Shown: positions 24,528-33,326 of the stretch, in pieces | How the letters are laid out: each line of letters begins with the position of its first letter | Numbering within the stretch: the stretch's first letter is position 1 | Assembly: GCA_002478885.1 (NCBI GenBank) | Contig: DLKC01000057.1 | Span: 37,313-101,312 of the forward strand | From: Chitinophagaceae bacterium UBA7600 | Lineage (GTDB): Bacteria; Bacteroidota; Bacteroidia; Chitinophagales; Chitinophagaceae | Length of the DNA: 64,000 bases | Direction of reading: 5' to 3' | The notes under the pieces: generated by a model | What the model saw: the letters and a program-made list of their open reading frames with translations, nothing else | Databases searched by the model: none | What the model was told of the DNA's origin: nothing | Position numbers and translations under genes: made by a program

Positions 24528-27107
24528 TTAAGCAGAATTTCTGCCCGCATTGATGATACCGAATGAACAGCGCATGGCGAGTTTGCCATACGTGTCTTTT
24601 AACGGCGATACAACCAACTGCTCTTCCATATCACGCACCTTGCTCAGCGCATATTGTTGTATGGTTGCCAGCGGCATTACAATGCGTTCCCGCATAGCAA
24701 TCGAAAGCTGGTCAACCGGGTAGTCAGCCATTAATTCAGTATTGCCGGAGAGTTTTAAAACATAGCGTATGGTGAGCTCATACTCTTCATACATCATGTG
24801 CCATATTTCTGAGAACCGTGGATGTTTGGATAAATATTCGGTAAGCGGAAAATAACATTTTTTCATGGCCATTTCGCAGTTGTCGATGAGCGTTTTAAAG
24901 AACAGCGATTCTTTGTATAGCTGTTTTATTTCGCTCCATTTGCCTTGTTCTTCCAGCTTTTTTAATGCAGTGCCCACACCATAATAGCCGGTAACATTCT
25001 GTTTTAACTGGCTCCAAGCACCTACATATGGAATGGCGCGCAGATCTTTTAACGATAACTTGGAAGAAGCGCCCCGTTTGGTTGGGCGGCTTCCGATATT
25101 TGTTTCGGAATAAAAACGCAGCGGACTTACCTGCGCCAGGTATTCAACAAAATACGGATGTTCTTTAAGTTGCTTGTAAGTTTCATAGCTTTCATCCGCA
25201 AGTGCCTGCAGCAGCATGCTTTCATTTTGGTTCAGCGTTATATGCTGGGTGGAAAAAATACCATTAGAGATGCCTGCATGCATCAATTGCTCAATATTGA
25301 ACTGTGCCGCGTCAATAGTCCCGAAGTTGGAGCTCACTGTTTGGCCTTGCACGGTAAGTTGAATTTCTTTGTTGGAAATATCTTTACCCATAGAGGCATA
25401 AAATTTATGTGTCTTTCCACCACCGCGTGCAGGAGGGCCGCCGCGACCATCGAAGAACACAACGTCAATACCATATTGGCGGGAGATGCGTGTTAACTCA
25501 ACCTTGGCTTTGTAAATACCCCAGTTTGCCATAAGGTAACCGCCATCTTTTGTGCCGTCTGAAAAACCCAGCATAATGGTTTGCGTTTTGCCTCTTCTCT
25601 CCAGGTGTTTGCCGTAAACACTGTTTTCATAAAGCGCTTTCATTACCTGGGGCGCGGCTTCAAGGTCATCAACAGTTTCAAACAAAGGAACAATATCGAC
25701 TGCCAGTTCAGCCGCATTCCAGCCGGCAAGCAGCAACAGCCCATAAACTTCCATCACATTCAACGCACTGGTGCACTGGCTGATGATGTAACGGTTGCAA
25801 CCCGCTTCGCCATTGAGCGATTGTATCGTTTTGATGGCCTTCATGGAAGACAGCGTGTCTTTATGCAATTCTGTGGAAAGCACTGACAGGTCAGCTGTTT
25901 CATTAACCGATTGCAAAGCTTTTATTTTCTCCGCATCACTGAAGCTATTGTAAGCTGCAGGCAGCCCGATGGCATGCGTCGCCAATGTTTCCAGCACTTT
26001 GCCATGGACCGAACTGTCCTGCCGCACGTCGAGCGACGCGAAATGCATTCCGAAAATCTCTACTTTGCTTATCAGGTTATCGAGCATATGAAGGAATAAA
26101 CCATTGTGCTGTTCTATTAAAATGCGCCTTACCTGTCCGAGTGTATCAAGCATTTCTTTTTGCGAGATATATGTAGGCTCAGCAGGAACGAAGAGATAAT
26201 TGTATAGCTTTCTTTCCAGGTCCCCGATCTTGTCTTCCACGCCTTTGAAAGTCAGGCGGCGCTTTATTCTTCTTACATCGAGATAGTAACATTTGATAAT
26301 ACCGCCTCTCAATGCCTCTGCAACTTTCAACGTTATGTCGGCTGTTACAAAGGGATTCCCGTCCCTGTCGCCACCCGGCCAGAAACCCAGCCTGATCACA
26401 GGATTCGCGCGCTGAATATGATCAGCATAAGCATTCTTGAGATTGGTAAGTATGCGGCCCGATGCAGGATAAAAAACATTTTCCAAAAACCAAAGCAGGC
26501 TGATGGCCTCATCGTAGGGCGTTGGTTTTTGCTTTTTCAAAAAAGGCGTTTTGCCCAACTGCTGCAGGTACATGTTGATCAATGCGGCATTCTCATCGGC
26601 CAGGGCCTTGGAAAGATCATTGATGATGCCCAACACTTCACCGGGATAAAATTGTGTAGGATGCGCGGTAAGCACCAAACGCACAGCAAAGTCGTTTAAT
26701 TTTTCTGAAAGCTCTTCCTGCTTTTGCGTTTGCTGCACCTCGCTTTGTAAATGCTTTAATGTGCCGGCGCCATTCAGGTCATTCACGTGTTTAAAAGCAG
26801 CATCTTCCAGCGCATCAAAAAGCACCACCTGCCGTTCGGTATATTGAATAAAACGAAAAAGCAGATCTATAAACTCTTGCTCTTTTTTATAAGAAGTGTA
26901 TTGGGCAAGAAAGCTGTCAACGATCGCGATCGGGCTTTGTTTTTTCAAAAACCCTTCTTCGCAATGAAGTAAAAACAACGATAGCAGCACACCGGTTTTT
27001 TCAATGCGGTGAAACGGCAACGAAGTAAATAAACTGTTGTATAACTGGAAACGGATTCCGACAAGATTCCTGAATTGCTGCAATGCACTATTAGAATAGC
27101 TGTCCAT
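24528..27107 (-). CDS. ppc: Phosphoenolpyruvate carboxylase
   Basis: 859 residues. Anaplerotic carboxylation of PEP to oxaloacetate. The HCO3/PEP site LVLTAHPTQFYPGEV is near residue 147, with Gln where most PEPCs have Glu, as I recall for Bacteroidota enzymes. FWPGGDRDGNPFV follows near 240. The catalytic loops MLGFSDGTKDGGYLMAN (near 515) and FFDGRGGPPARGGG (near 555) match the canonical GYSDSxKDxG and FHGRGGxxGRGG. The C-terminus (INAGRNSA) departs from the usual QNTG end. It provides oxaloacetate for aspartate, relevant to the aspartate kinase elsewhere in the window. Confidence 0.93.
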   Translation of the reverse strand: MDSYSNSALQQFRNLVGIRFQLYNSLFTSLPFHRIEKTGVLLSLFLLHCEEGFLKKQSPIAIVDSFLAQYTSYKKEQEFIDLLFRFIQYTERQVVLFDALEDAAFKHVNDLNGAGTLKHLQSEVQQTQKQEELSEKLNDFAVRLVLTAHPTQFYPGEVLGIINDLSKALADENAALINMYLQQLGKTPFLKKQKPTPYDEAISLLWFLENVFYPASGRILTNLKNAYADHIQRANPVIRLGFWPGGDRDGNPFVTADITLKVAEALRGGIIKCYYLDVRRIKRRLTFKGVEDKIGDLERKLYNYLFVPAEPTYISQKEMLDTLGQVRRILIEQHNGLFLHMLDNLISKVEIFGMHFASLDVRQDSSVHGKVLETLATHAIGLPAAYNSFSDAEKIKALQSVNETADLSVLSTELHKDTLSSMKAIKTIQSLNGEAGCNRYIISQCTSALNVMEVYGLLLLAGWNAAELAVDIVPLFETVDDLEAAPQVMKALYENSVYGKHLERRGKTQTIMLGFSDGTKDGGYLMANWGIYKAKVELTRISRQYGIDVVFFDGRGGPPARGGGKTHKFYASMGKDISNKEIQLTVQGQTVSSNFGTIDAAQFNIEQLMHAGISNGIFSTQHITLNQNESMLLQALADESYETYKQLKEHPYFVEYLAQVSPLRFYSETNIGSRPTKRGASSKLSLKDLRAIPYVGAWSQLKQNVTGYYGVGTALKKLEEQGKWSEIKQLYKESLFFKTLIDNCEMAMKKCYFPLTEYLSKHPRFSEIWHMMYEEYELTIRYVLKLSGNTELMADYPVDQLSIAMRERIVMPLATIQQYALSKVRDMEEQLVVSPLKDTYGKLAMRCSFGIINAGRNSA

Positions 27108-27439
27108 TCTTGTTTTATTTTAAACTGTTTTGCAGGCAATCGTAAGAAGAGGCGTGAAGATAATATAAAAAAGCAATCCTTATAAAATTGAAAACAAAAC
27201 AAATTGATTAATGAATGTTAGTATGGGCCTGGCTTCAACACGCTGCGCAGCGCCTGTTGCGTCGCACCCTTCAGGGTGCGCAACTTTATTCGGCGACGTG
27301 AATGCCACCTCCAAAATCAGGAACACATTTTGCCATAGCATACCGGGTCGCAAAAAGCCTTTGCATAACAGGCATATTCAATTGCTTTTTACTAATTTGG
27401 CTTTTACAGAAAATGACGAACCCGTTTTAAATAATGCAT
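27108..27439. other. Intergenic region between divergent ppc and DinB-like genes
   Basis: Contains one reverse repeat element (27226-27274). Neither start has a full TTTG/TAnnTTTG promoter. TAATTTGG near 27395 is a near match for the DinB-like gene. Confidence 0.4.
27226..27274 (-). repeat. Dispersed intergenic element, subfamily A (reverse)
   Basis: GGCCTGGCTTC, then GTTGCGTCGCACCCTTCAG (core 27258-27266). It pairs outward with 27980-28030 around the DinB-like gene. Confidence 0.75.
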
Positions 27440-27910
27440 ATGAACCTGAGCGAACACCTCGCAAAACATCTGAGAGAAGTTTATTTTGGTGGCAACTGGA
27501 CCGACGTGAGTCTTAAAGAACACGTGGCAGACCTTAGCTGGCAGCAGGCAACCACACAGGTACAGTCTTTCAACACCATTGCCAAGCTCGTTTTTCACAT
27601 GAACTACTACGTAAGCGCAGCATTAAAGGTGTTCCGGGGTGGGGCACTGGACGCCAGCGATAAGTATAGCTTCGATCTTCCACCAATCCAATCAGAGGCA
27701 GACTGGCAAAGCTTGCTTGAAAAAACATGGTCAGAGGCACGGTTGCTGGCCGAACTTGTTGAACAAATGCCCGAACAGCAGCTAAAAGAACCTTTTGCCG
27801 ACGGTAAATATGGCAACAATTTCAGGAACATTGAAGGCGTTATTGAACATGTTCATTATCACCTCGGGCAGTTGGTAATGTTGAAGAAGATGATAGTGGC
27901 GGCTGTATAA
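27440..27910 (+). CDS. DinB/DUF1572-like four-helix protein
   Basis: 156 residues; an alternative ATG two codons upstream at 27434 cannot be excluded. Helices carry the DinB-type metal histidines: LVFHMNYYVSAAL near residue 55 and GVIEHVHYHLGQLVMLKKM near 135-150. DinB_2 proteins include thiol-dependent transferases and damage-induced proteins; the substrate is unknown here. It stands alone between two repeat elements. Confidence 0.82.
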   Translation: MNLSEHLAKHLREVYFGGNWTDVSLKEHVADLSWQQATTQVQSFNTIAKLVFHMNYYVSAALKVFRGGALDASDKYSFDLPPIQSEADWQSLLEKTWSEARLLAELVEQMPEQQLKEPFADGKYGNNFRNIEGVIEHVHYHLGQLVMLKKMIVAAV

Positions 27911-27979
27911 GACACCGGTGTTCTAAAAACCATCGCTGCAGCCACATTGCCTGTTTTTCCTGCTGCGTTATTTGTTGCC

Positions 27980-28030
27980 GTACAAGTGTGCGCCGCAACG
28001 AAGCGAATAGCAGCACTACTGGTTCGGCCC
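27980..28030 (+). repeat. Dispersed intergenic element, subfamily A variant (forward)
   Basis: GTACAAGTG then TGCGCCGCA (27989-27997; only the centre base of the palindrome changed) and a terminal TTCGGCCC. Confidence 0.72.
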
Positions 28031-28183
28031 ATGAATGTATTTAAATTCATTACTGCCTGTATGGTTGCAGATTATTCCTAAACACTTGATAAAACAAAGA
28101 AGATAGCTTTTATTTGTTACCCGTTTCATTTGCTATGTATTAGATTGCGGGACAGCCTTGCCAACCAACAACAATAATCATAT

Positions 28184-28630
28184 ATGCCCACGTCGTTCAA
28201 CATTCTCAGAGATATTGATATTACCGTTGAGGTTATTCCGGATGCCGAAAGAATGAATTCTTTTAAATCAACTATCAGGGCAAAAGTGCACTGCCTGAGA
28301 GAACTTTCCGGCACTTCTATTGCCACCATTCACCTGCATGCGTATGCCCATTCTCATAGCCGTGAACATGCGATTATAAGCGCCATTAACGAAATACTTG
28401 AAGGCAATTACCATTTTGAAGAAACCGTGCATCACGACGTGCATTGCGAAGAGCTTGACTATTCGCAGGTTCATTCGCTGGAATCTCACGACATAGGAGA
28501 ATATGCCGACCTCTTTCATAAACATTTCGATCTTTTAAAATTCAGCCTGCCGGGGCAACTGCAGCCCAATGCAGGATCGGCAAAGGAAACGGTAACAGCC
28601 GGCGCCGCAGGCGGTGATAATTCGCGCTGA
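28184..28630 (+). CDS. Protein of unknown function, His-rich centre
   Basis: 148 residues, no family recognised. Mixed alpha/beta sequence, no signal peptide. There are two His-rich stretches: HLHAYAHSHSREHA near residue 50 and VHHDVHCEELDYSQVH near 85. Metal binding is possible but speculative. The C-terminal 20 residues are Gly/Ala-rich and probably disordered. Codon use looks like its neighbours. Confidence 0.6.
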   Translation: MPTSFNILRDIDITVEVIPDAERMNSFKSTIRAKVHCLRELSGTSIATIHLHAYAHSHSREHAIISAINEILEGNYHFEETVHHDVHCEELDYSQVHSLESHDIGEYADLFHKHFDLLKFSLPGQLQPNAGSAKETVTAGAAGGDNSR

Positions 28631-28775
28631 TCAACAACTTCTTCAAGGCATCCTGGAAAATTTCAGGTACTTTCGTAAGTGACAGTGCTGCGCTTCATGC
28701 CAAAGTATGTGCTGACTGGCAAAATTGCAGCATCAACGAAAAGCTGCAACACTCCACTATTTTAAATCCCGTATT

Positions 28776-29123
28776 ATGACAATCAAACAGGCCAACATTA
28801 CCATCAACGTGAAAGACATGTATAAGTCTATCGCCTTTTACGAATCGATCGGCCTGGTGGTAAAAGCCCGGTGGGACAATTATTATGCACAGCTTGTTGC
28901 CCCCGGTATTGTGATAGGCATCCATCCCGCAAAAGACAATACTACAAACGCAAATTCGGGAAACATCTCCATTGGGTTTACTGTCGATAATTTTGACGAA
29001 GCAAAATCCTTATTGGAAAATATGCCGGTTCAAACCACTGAAAGACAGGAAGAAGGCGGGCAGTTTCTTCACTTCACCGACCCCGATGGCATTGCCTGCT
29101 ATTTTATAAAACCTAAATGGTAA
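28776..29123 (+). CDS. VOC-superfamily (glyoxalase/bleomycin-resistance-like) protein
   Basis: 115 residues from the ATG at 28776. One paired beta-alpha-beta-beta-beta module set: ITINVKDMYKSIAFYESIGL, ISIGFTVDNFDEAKSLLE, FLHFTDPDGIACYF. The FTDPDG turn before the last strand is typical of VOC domains. The substrate is unknown; such proteins range from lyases to drug-binding proteins. The longer frame from 28725 has no ribosome-binding site or conserved sequence. Confidence 0.82.
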   Translation: MTIKQANITINVKDMYKSIAFYESIGLVVKARWDNYYAQLVAPGIVIGIHPAKDNTTNANSGNISIGFTVDNFDEAKSLLENMPVQTTERQEEGGQFLHFTDPDGIACYFIKPKW

Positions 29124-29182
29124 TGCTGCTTTCGCGCAACGTTGCACGGCCTTGTGCTGTCAACCTGCTCAAGCAGCTAAAT

Positions 29183-29616
29183 ATGAAACTGGTAACCACT
29201 TTGAGTTTCACAATAATGACGATTATTTCATTGGTTTCCTGCAGCAATCATGCAACCTACCAAAACGATCATCTAAACCCTACGATTCTTGGCAAATGGA
29301 ATATTGTCACCGACTCTGGTTTTTCAGGCGTAGGGTCGGGCAATCACCCGGTAAATTATTCAGGTAACCCTGCGATTATTTTGATTTCCGGGCAGATGGC
29401 TATCTCTATATAAAAGAGGGACCCGATACGGAGACTTTAAACTACACAACAACATCGGATACGACTATGCAAATCACTTCTTTCGGCATTATTATCAACG
29501 GCGTGCCGGAACAAACACAGGTAACCAATCTTAGTGCACATACGGCAACGCTTAACGCCCCAACAATATTTACGCCGAGCGGTGCATTTGGCAGAATAGT
29601 ACAATTGAGCAGGTAA
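29183..29616 (+). pseudogene. Small lipoprotein gene with a frameshift
   Basis: From the ATG at 29183 the frame encodes a lipoprotein signal (MKLVTTLSFTIMTIISLVSC) and a lipocalin-like start (NPTILGKWNIVTDSG). It runs into unrelated codons after GNP (about 29370) and stops at 29413. Shifting one base there continues DYFDFRADGYLYIKEG and then about 70 more coherent residues, ending IVQLSR at 29616. A single missing G restores GNPGDYFDF, typical of such lipocalin-like proteins. This is either a real one-base deletion or a sequence error. Confidence 0.72.
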
Positions 29617-29733
29617 AAGCTGCCGGTGGCAAGTTTTGCCACATATTATGTAAAGTCTACATTTTTCGCAAAGCGGCATTTTGCCGGTTAATACCCGGTA
29701 CTCTTTTTGTGTTTCAAAACGCAAACCACCAAC

Positions 29734-31104
29734 ATGAAAACACCCCTCATCCTTGCCTGCGCAGTAGTTATTTTTATATTAAGTTGTAAAAAAAGCCCTG
29801 AAAAAATTATTCCGTCGGCCAATATCAGCATGAATGCATTGGATGCAACCGATGCAATGCTTGAAGCAGCCATCGTTGCCACACCGGTACTGACGAAAAA
29901 AATGCTCACACTCCCGGAGAGTACCGATTTATTGCACATACCGCAAGACCCGAAAAACCCGCTCACAACAGAAAAGGTTGCGCTCGGGCAACTTCTTTTT
30001 CATGAAACAAAACTTGGGGGAAACGCAAAAACTGAGGCTGGAATTTTTACCTATTCCTGCGCCACCTGCCACCATGCAGAAGCAGGCTTTCAATCAGGTC
30101 TTGCACAGGCCCTGGGCGAAGGAGGACTGGGCTTTGGCTCAAAAGGGGAAGGCCGCATACCATCGCCGCTTTCTTTAGATACCGTTGATCTGCAGGATAT
30201 CCGCACACCCACCACACTAAATGTGGCTTTCCAGGAAGTGATGTTGTGGAATGGCAGCCTTGGCGCAACCGGCGTAAACATCGGAACAGAAGCCTTGTGG
30301 AGTAACCCAAAATTTTCTTCCAATCTTTTGGGCTTCCAGGGCATAGAAACACAAGCCATTGCCGCTATAACAGCACACCGGATGAAAGTGGATACCGCTT
30401 GGTTTTCTGCTGACAGCACTTATAAAAATCTCTTCGATATCGCCTTCCCCGATCTTGCAACAACCGCACGCATAAGCCCTACAACCGTGGGTCTGGCCAT
30501 CGCAGCATATGAACGCACCTTACTTCCCAACCAGGCGCCCTTTCAAAAGTGGCTAAAGGGAGATAAAGTAGCCATGTCGTCCGATGAAAAATTGGGCGGG
30601 CGATTATTCTTTACCAAAGCAGGCTGTGTAAACTGTCATTCAGGGCCTGCATTAAACTCCATGAATTTTTATTCGCTCGGTATGTCCGACCTGGTAAATG
30701 GTGTCGGTGGAGCAATCAATATCAGCGGCGGTGGCTCAAGCCCAAAAGGGCGGGGTGGGTTCACCGGTATCGATAGCGACATGTATAAATTCAAAGTGCC
30801 CCAATTATACAATCTCAAAGACGTAAACTTTTTCGGCCACGGCTGCTCTTTTACTTCGGTAGCAGACGTAGTGACCTACCTGAACAATGCCATCCCACAA
30901 AATGCAAACGTGCCCGCCACACGGCTTGCAACACAGTTCGTGCCGCTTGCATTAACCGAAATAGAAATGGCACAGCTTACAAAATTCATCGAAGTAAGTC
31001 TCTACGATCCCAATCTTACCAGGTATGTGCCGGCTTCAGTGCCATCAGGTAACTGCATTCCGAATAACGATCCACAATCGAGAACCGACAGGGGCTGCCA
31101 GTAA
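29734..31104 (+). CDS. Di-heme cytochrome c peroxidase/MauG-family lipoprotein
   Basis: 456 residues from the ATG at 29734. The signal MKTPLILACAVVIFILSC ends in a lipobox Cys. The first heme motif is CATCH near residue 110 and the second CVNCH near 300. TEKVALGQLLFHETKLGG and the LFF.KAGC region match bacterial CCP/MauG proteins. It acts in the periplasm or at the outer membrane, reducing peroxide or oxidising a partner. No partner gene is adjacent. Followed by a repeat element about 49 nt after the stop. Confidence 0.9.
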   Translation: MKTPLILACAVVIFILSCKKSPEKIIPSANISMNALDATDAMLEAAIVATPVLTKKMLTLPESTDLLHIPQDPKNPLTTEKVALGQLLFHETKLGGNAKTEAGIFTYSCATCHHAEAGFQSGLAQALGEGGLGFGSKGEGRIPSPLSLDTVDLQDIRTPTTLNVAFQEVMLWNGSLGATGVNIGTEALWSNPKFSSNLLGFQGIETQAIAAITAHRMKVDTAWFSADSTYKNLFDIAFPDLATTARISPTTVGLAIAAYERTLLPNQAPFQKWLKGDKVAMSSDEKLGGRLFFTKAGCVNCHSGPALNSMNFYSLGMSDLVNGVGGAINISGGGSSPKGRGGFTGIDSDMYKFKVPQLYNLKDVNFFGHGCSFTSVADVVTYLNNAIPQNANVPATRLATQFVPLALTEIEMAQLTKFIEVSLYDPNLTRYVPASVPSGNCIPNNDPQSRTDRGCQ

Positions 31105-31152
31105 CCGGTAAGTGTTTTTACGGTGGGGTCAACAATAAAAATGCAGACGATG

Positions 31153-31201
31153 TACCAGGCTTCGAGGCTGCTATCGGCTTCGTTGCGTCGCACACTTGTG
31201 C
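31153..31201 (-). repeat. Dispersed intergenic element, subfamily A (reverse)
   Basis: CAGGCTTCGAGGC, CTATCGGCTTC, then GTTGCGTCGCACACTTGTG (core 31184-31192). It pairs outward with 31807-31858 around the GNAT gene. Confidence 0.8.
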
Positions 31202-31318
31202 TGCATAACTTATCGCGTCAACACAAGTTTCAAAAAAACTCCGGCACAGTCAATCAAAAAAATATTATCATGCATCGCTGTTCACGGAACACATTGTAAA
31301 AACAAATACCCGCAACCG

Positions 31319-31771
31319 ATGCTTATCATTCGAAAAACAGGTAATACCGATAAAGACTTTCAGCAACTCGTGGCAAAGCTCGACGAAGAACTCCGTATCC
31401 GCGATGGTGATGACCATGCTTTTTACGCGGCGCTCAACAAAACCGGCGACATCAGATATGTAATCGTTGCTTATGAAAATGATTTGCCTGTTGGTTGCGG
31501 GTCGCTGAGAGCATTTTCTACGGGCACCATGGAAGTGAAACGCATGTATGTTGAGTTGGATAATAGAGGAAGAGGTATTGCCACTGCCATTTTAAAAGAA
31601 CTGGAATCCTGGGCACTTGAACTGGGCTATACAAAACTTATTTTGGAAACGGGCATTAACCAGCCCGAAGCAATTGCACTCTATCAAAAAAATCAATACT
31701 GCACGATCCCTAATTATGGCAAATACGCCGGAATGATTACCAGTGTATGTTTCGAAAAAATTTTATCATAA
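31319..31771 (+). CDS. GNAT-family N-acetyltransferase
   Basis: 150 residues from the ATG at 31319. The acetyl-CoA site is near residue 82: MYVELDNRGRGIATAILKEL, matching R/Q-x-x-G-x-G/A. LGYTKLILETGINQPEAIAL and an IPNYGKY end are typical of small-molecule or peptide GNATs. The open frame extends to 31196 but that part overlaps a repeat element and is not conserved. The substrate is unknown. Confidence 0.86.
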   Translation: MLIIRKTGNTDKDFQQLVAKLDEELRIRDGDDHAFYAALNKTGDIRYVIVAYENDLPVGCGSLRAFSTGTMEVKRMYVELDNRGRGIATAILKELESWALELGYTKLILETGINQPEAIALYQKNQYCTIPNYGKYAGMITSVCFEKILS

Positions 31772-31806
31772 GCCATCTTGTACCTTGGCTCAGCAGTATT
31801 GTTGCG

Positions 31807-31858
31807 GCTGAAGAGTGCGACGCAAGGGTCGACGCCACATTAGCGAAAGCCGGGCTCC
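31807..31858 (+). repeat. Dispersed intergenic element, subfamily A (forward)
   Basis: GCTGAAGAG before the core TGCGACGCA (31816-31824), then GGTCGACGCCAC and a terminal GCCGGGCTCC. It ends 13 nt from the carboxypeptidase stop codon. Confidence 0.8.
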
Positions 31859-31870
31859 AAAAAAACAGCA

Positions 31871-33304
31871 TCAGTCCTTTGATGCCGACTGCACAAAATT
31901 TCTTACCGCCGCAGCAAGCTTAGCCAATTCATCTTCATTTTCAAATATGGAATGCCCGGTGGGAAAGGCCAGCACCGTGGCCCGTTCTTTTGGTATGTCC
32001 GCATGATTAAGCAGGTATTGCGTTGCATACAAAGCCGTTGCAAGATCATACATTCCGCCTGCCGTCAGCAACTTTAAATGAGCATTTTCTTTTATTGCTT
32101 TTTCAAGGTCGGGCACAACAGAATAGTAGCCTAGATATGCATCCATCGAAGCCCACTGCCAGCGCCCGTTCACATCAAAGTTTACGCCGCGGTATAAACC
32201 TGTTGCGGGAAATTGAAGCGTATTGGTAAAATATTTTCCGACATAGTCTTTTCTAATGTCTGTGTTTACAATAAGTGATGGATCATCTCTTGAACTGTAA
32301 GGCTTATCGGCTTTTGGAACAGGTACAGCTACCTGTCCGTCGAGTTTGCCAATGCGTTTGCCTTCGGCAGCCAGCAACAGCATTTCAAAATCGTCGGTAT
32401 TGATGCGCAGGTTGAGGTCAAGAACACGCTGCAACGGCAGGCCCGTTAACGCCGCAAGCTTAGCGCCAACTTCGCCGCGTTGCTTTTCGGACAATTGCCG
32501 TCCTTGTACCAAAGCCTGTAAATAGTCGCTGTTGGCAAACGCAGCCGCTTCATCAAAGGCCTGCTGCACCGTTCTGTTCACATGGCTCGTCTTGTTATGG
32601 TACCATGCTATTGCTGCCATGGATGGCAGTGATAACACATAAGGCATTTCATTGCCGGACACAGGCGCCACAAGGCTCACATCGAGATCAGCAGAAAAAA
32701 GCATAACGCCTTTCACCGGGAAATTTTCAGCAAGGCCCATCATCTTCCCGGCGCGGATCGTGCCATAACTTTCACCGCATATAAACACCGGCGACGCGAT
32801 ACGGTGATGTTCTTTTTGCCATGCTTTTATGATGTTGATGGTGGCCTGAGCATCATTCGCAACATCCCAGTATACCGCGGCTTTTGACATATCCACTGTT
32901 TTGGTAAACCCTGTGCCGGCCGGGTCAATAAATACAAGATCGGCTACATCGAGCAGGCTGTACGCATTGTTGATCTGTACCGTTGTGTCAGCTTCTTTTT
33001 TCAACCGCACGGGCCCGAATGCCCGCATATGCAGCGGCGAGGAGGACGCGCCAGGGCCCCCGTTAAACAAAAAAATAACCGGGCGGGTAAGGGTATCACC
33101 ATTGTCCTTTTCATAGGTCGTGGTGATAACAGAAACAGCGGGTGAATCGTTGTTGGGCAGGAATGTTTCCTGCACCGTTGCTGTATACTTCATCAAAACA
33201 CCATTAGCCGTAACTGCTCCTGTTGTGACAGACATGCGTGCAGGCTGGGCGCTGGCTACGGTCGTCATCAGTAATGACGCAAAAAAAACACTGCTGTATC
33301 TCAT
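31871..33304 (-). CDS. Exported S10-family serine carboxypeptidase-like protein
   Basis: 477 residues from the ATG at 33304. Signal MRYSSVFFASLLMTTVASAQ. Alpha/beta-hydrolase features of peptidase family S10: FLFNGGPGASSSPLHMRAFG (oxyanion region, near 80), nucleophile Ser in GESYGTIRAG near 180, and a probable Asp in GGMYDLAT near 418 and His in TGHSIF near 450. It should be periplasmic. Third gene of a tight operon after a class V aminotransferase-like protein (17-22 nt gap) and a metallopeptidase. Confidence 0.88.
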   Translation of the reverse strand: MRYSSVFFASLLMTTVASAQPARMSVTTGAVTANGVLMKYTATVQETFLPNNDSPAVSVITTTYEKDNGDTLTRPVIFLFNGGPGASSSPLHMRAFGPVRLKKEADTTVQINNAYSLLDVADLVFIDPAGTGFTKTVDMSKAAVYWDVANDAQATINIIKAWQKEHHRIASPVFICGESYGTIRAGKMMGLAENFPVKGVMLFSADLDVSLVAPVSGNEMPYVLSLPSMAAIAWYHNKTSHVNRTVQQAFDEAAAFANSDYLQALVQGRQLSEKQRGEVGAKLAALTGLPLQRVLDLNLRINTDDFEMLLLAAEGKRIGKLDGQVAVPVPKADKPYSSRDDPSLIVNTDIRKDYVGKYFTNTLQFPATGLYRGVNFDVNGRWQWASMDAYLGYYSVVPDLEKAIKENAHLKLLTAGGMYDLATALYATQYLLNHADIPKERATVLAFPTGHSIFENEDELAKLAAAVRNFVQSASKD

Positions 33305-33326
33305 GTGCATGGAAATTAAATCGCGG

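Noticed and set aside
24528..27107. Gln in place of Glu in the PEP carboxylase TAHPTE motif as a possible inactivation
   Set aside because: All other catalytic motifs are intact, and this form is, to my recollection, usual in Bacteroidota PEP carboxylases.
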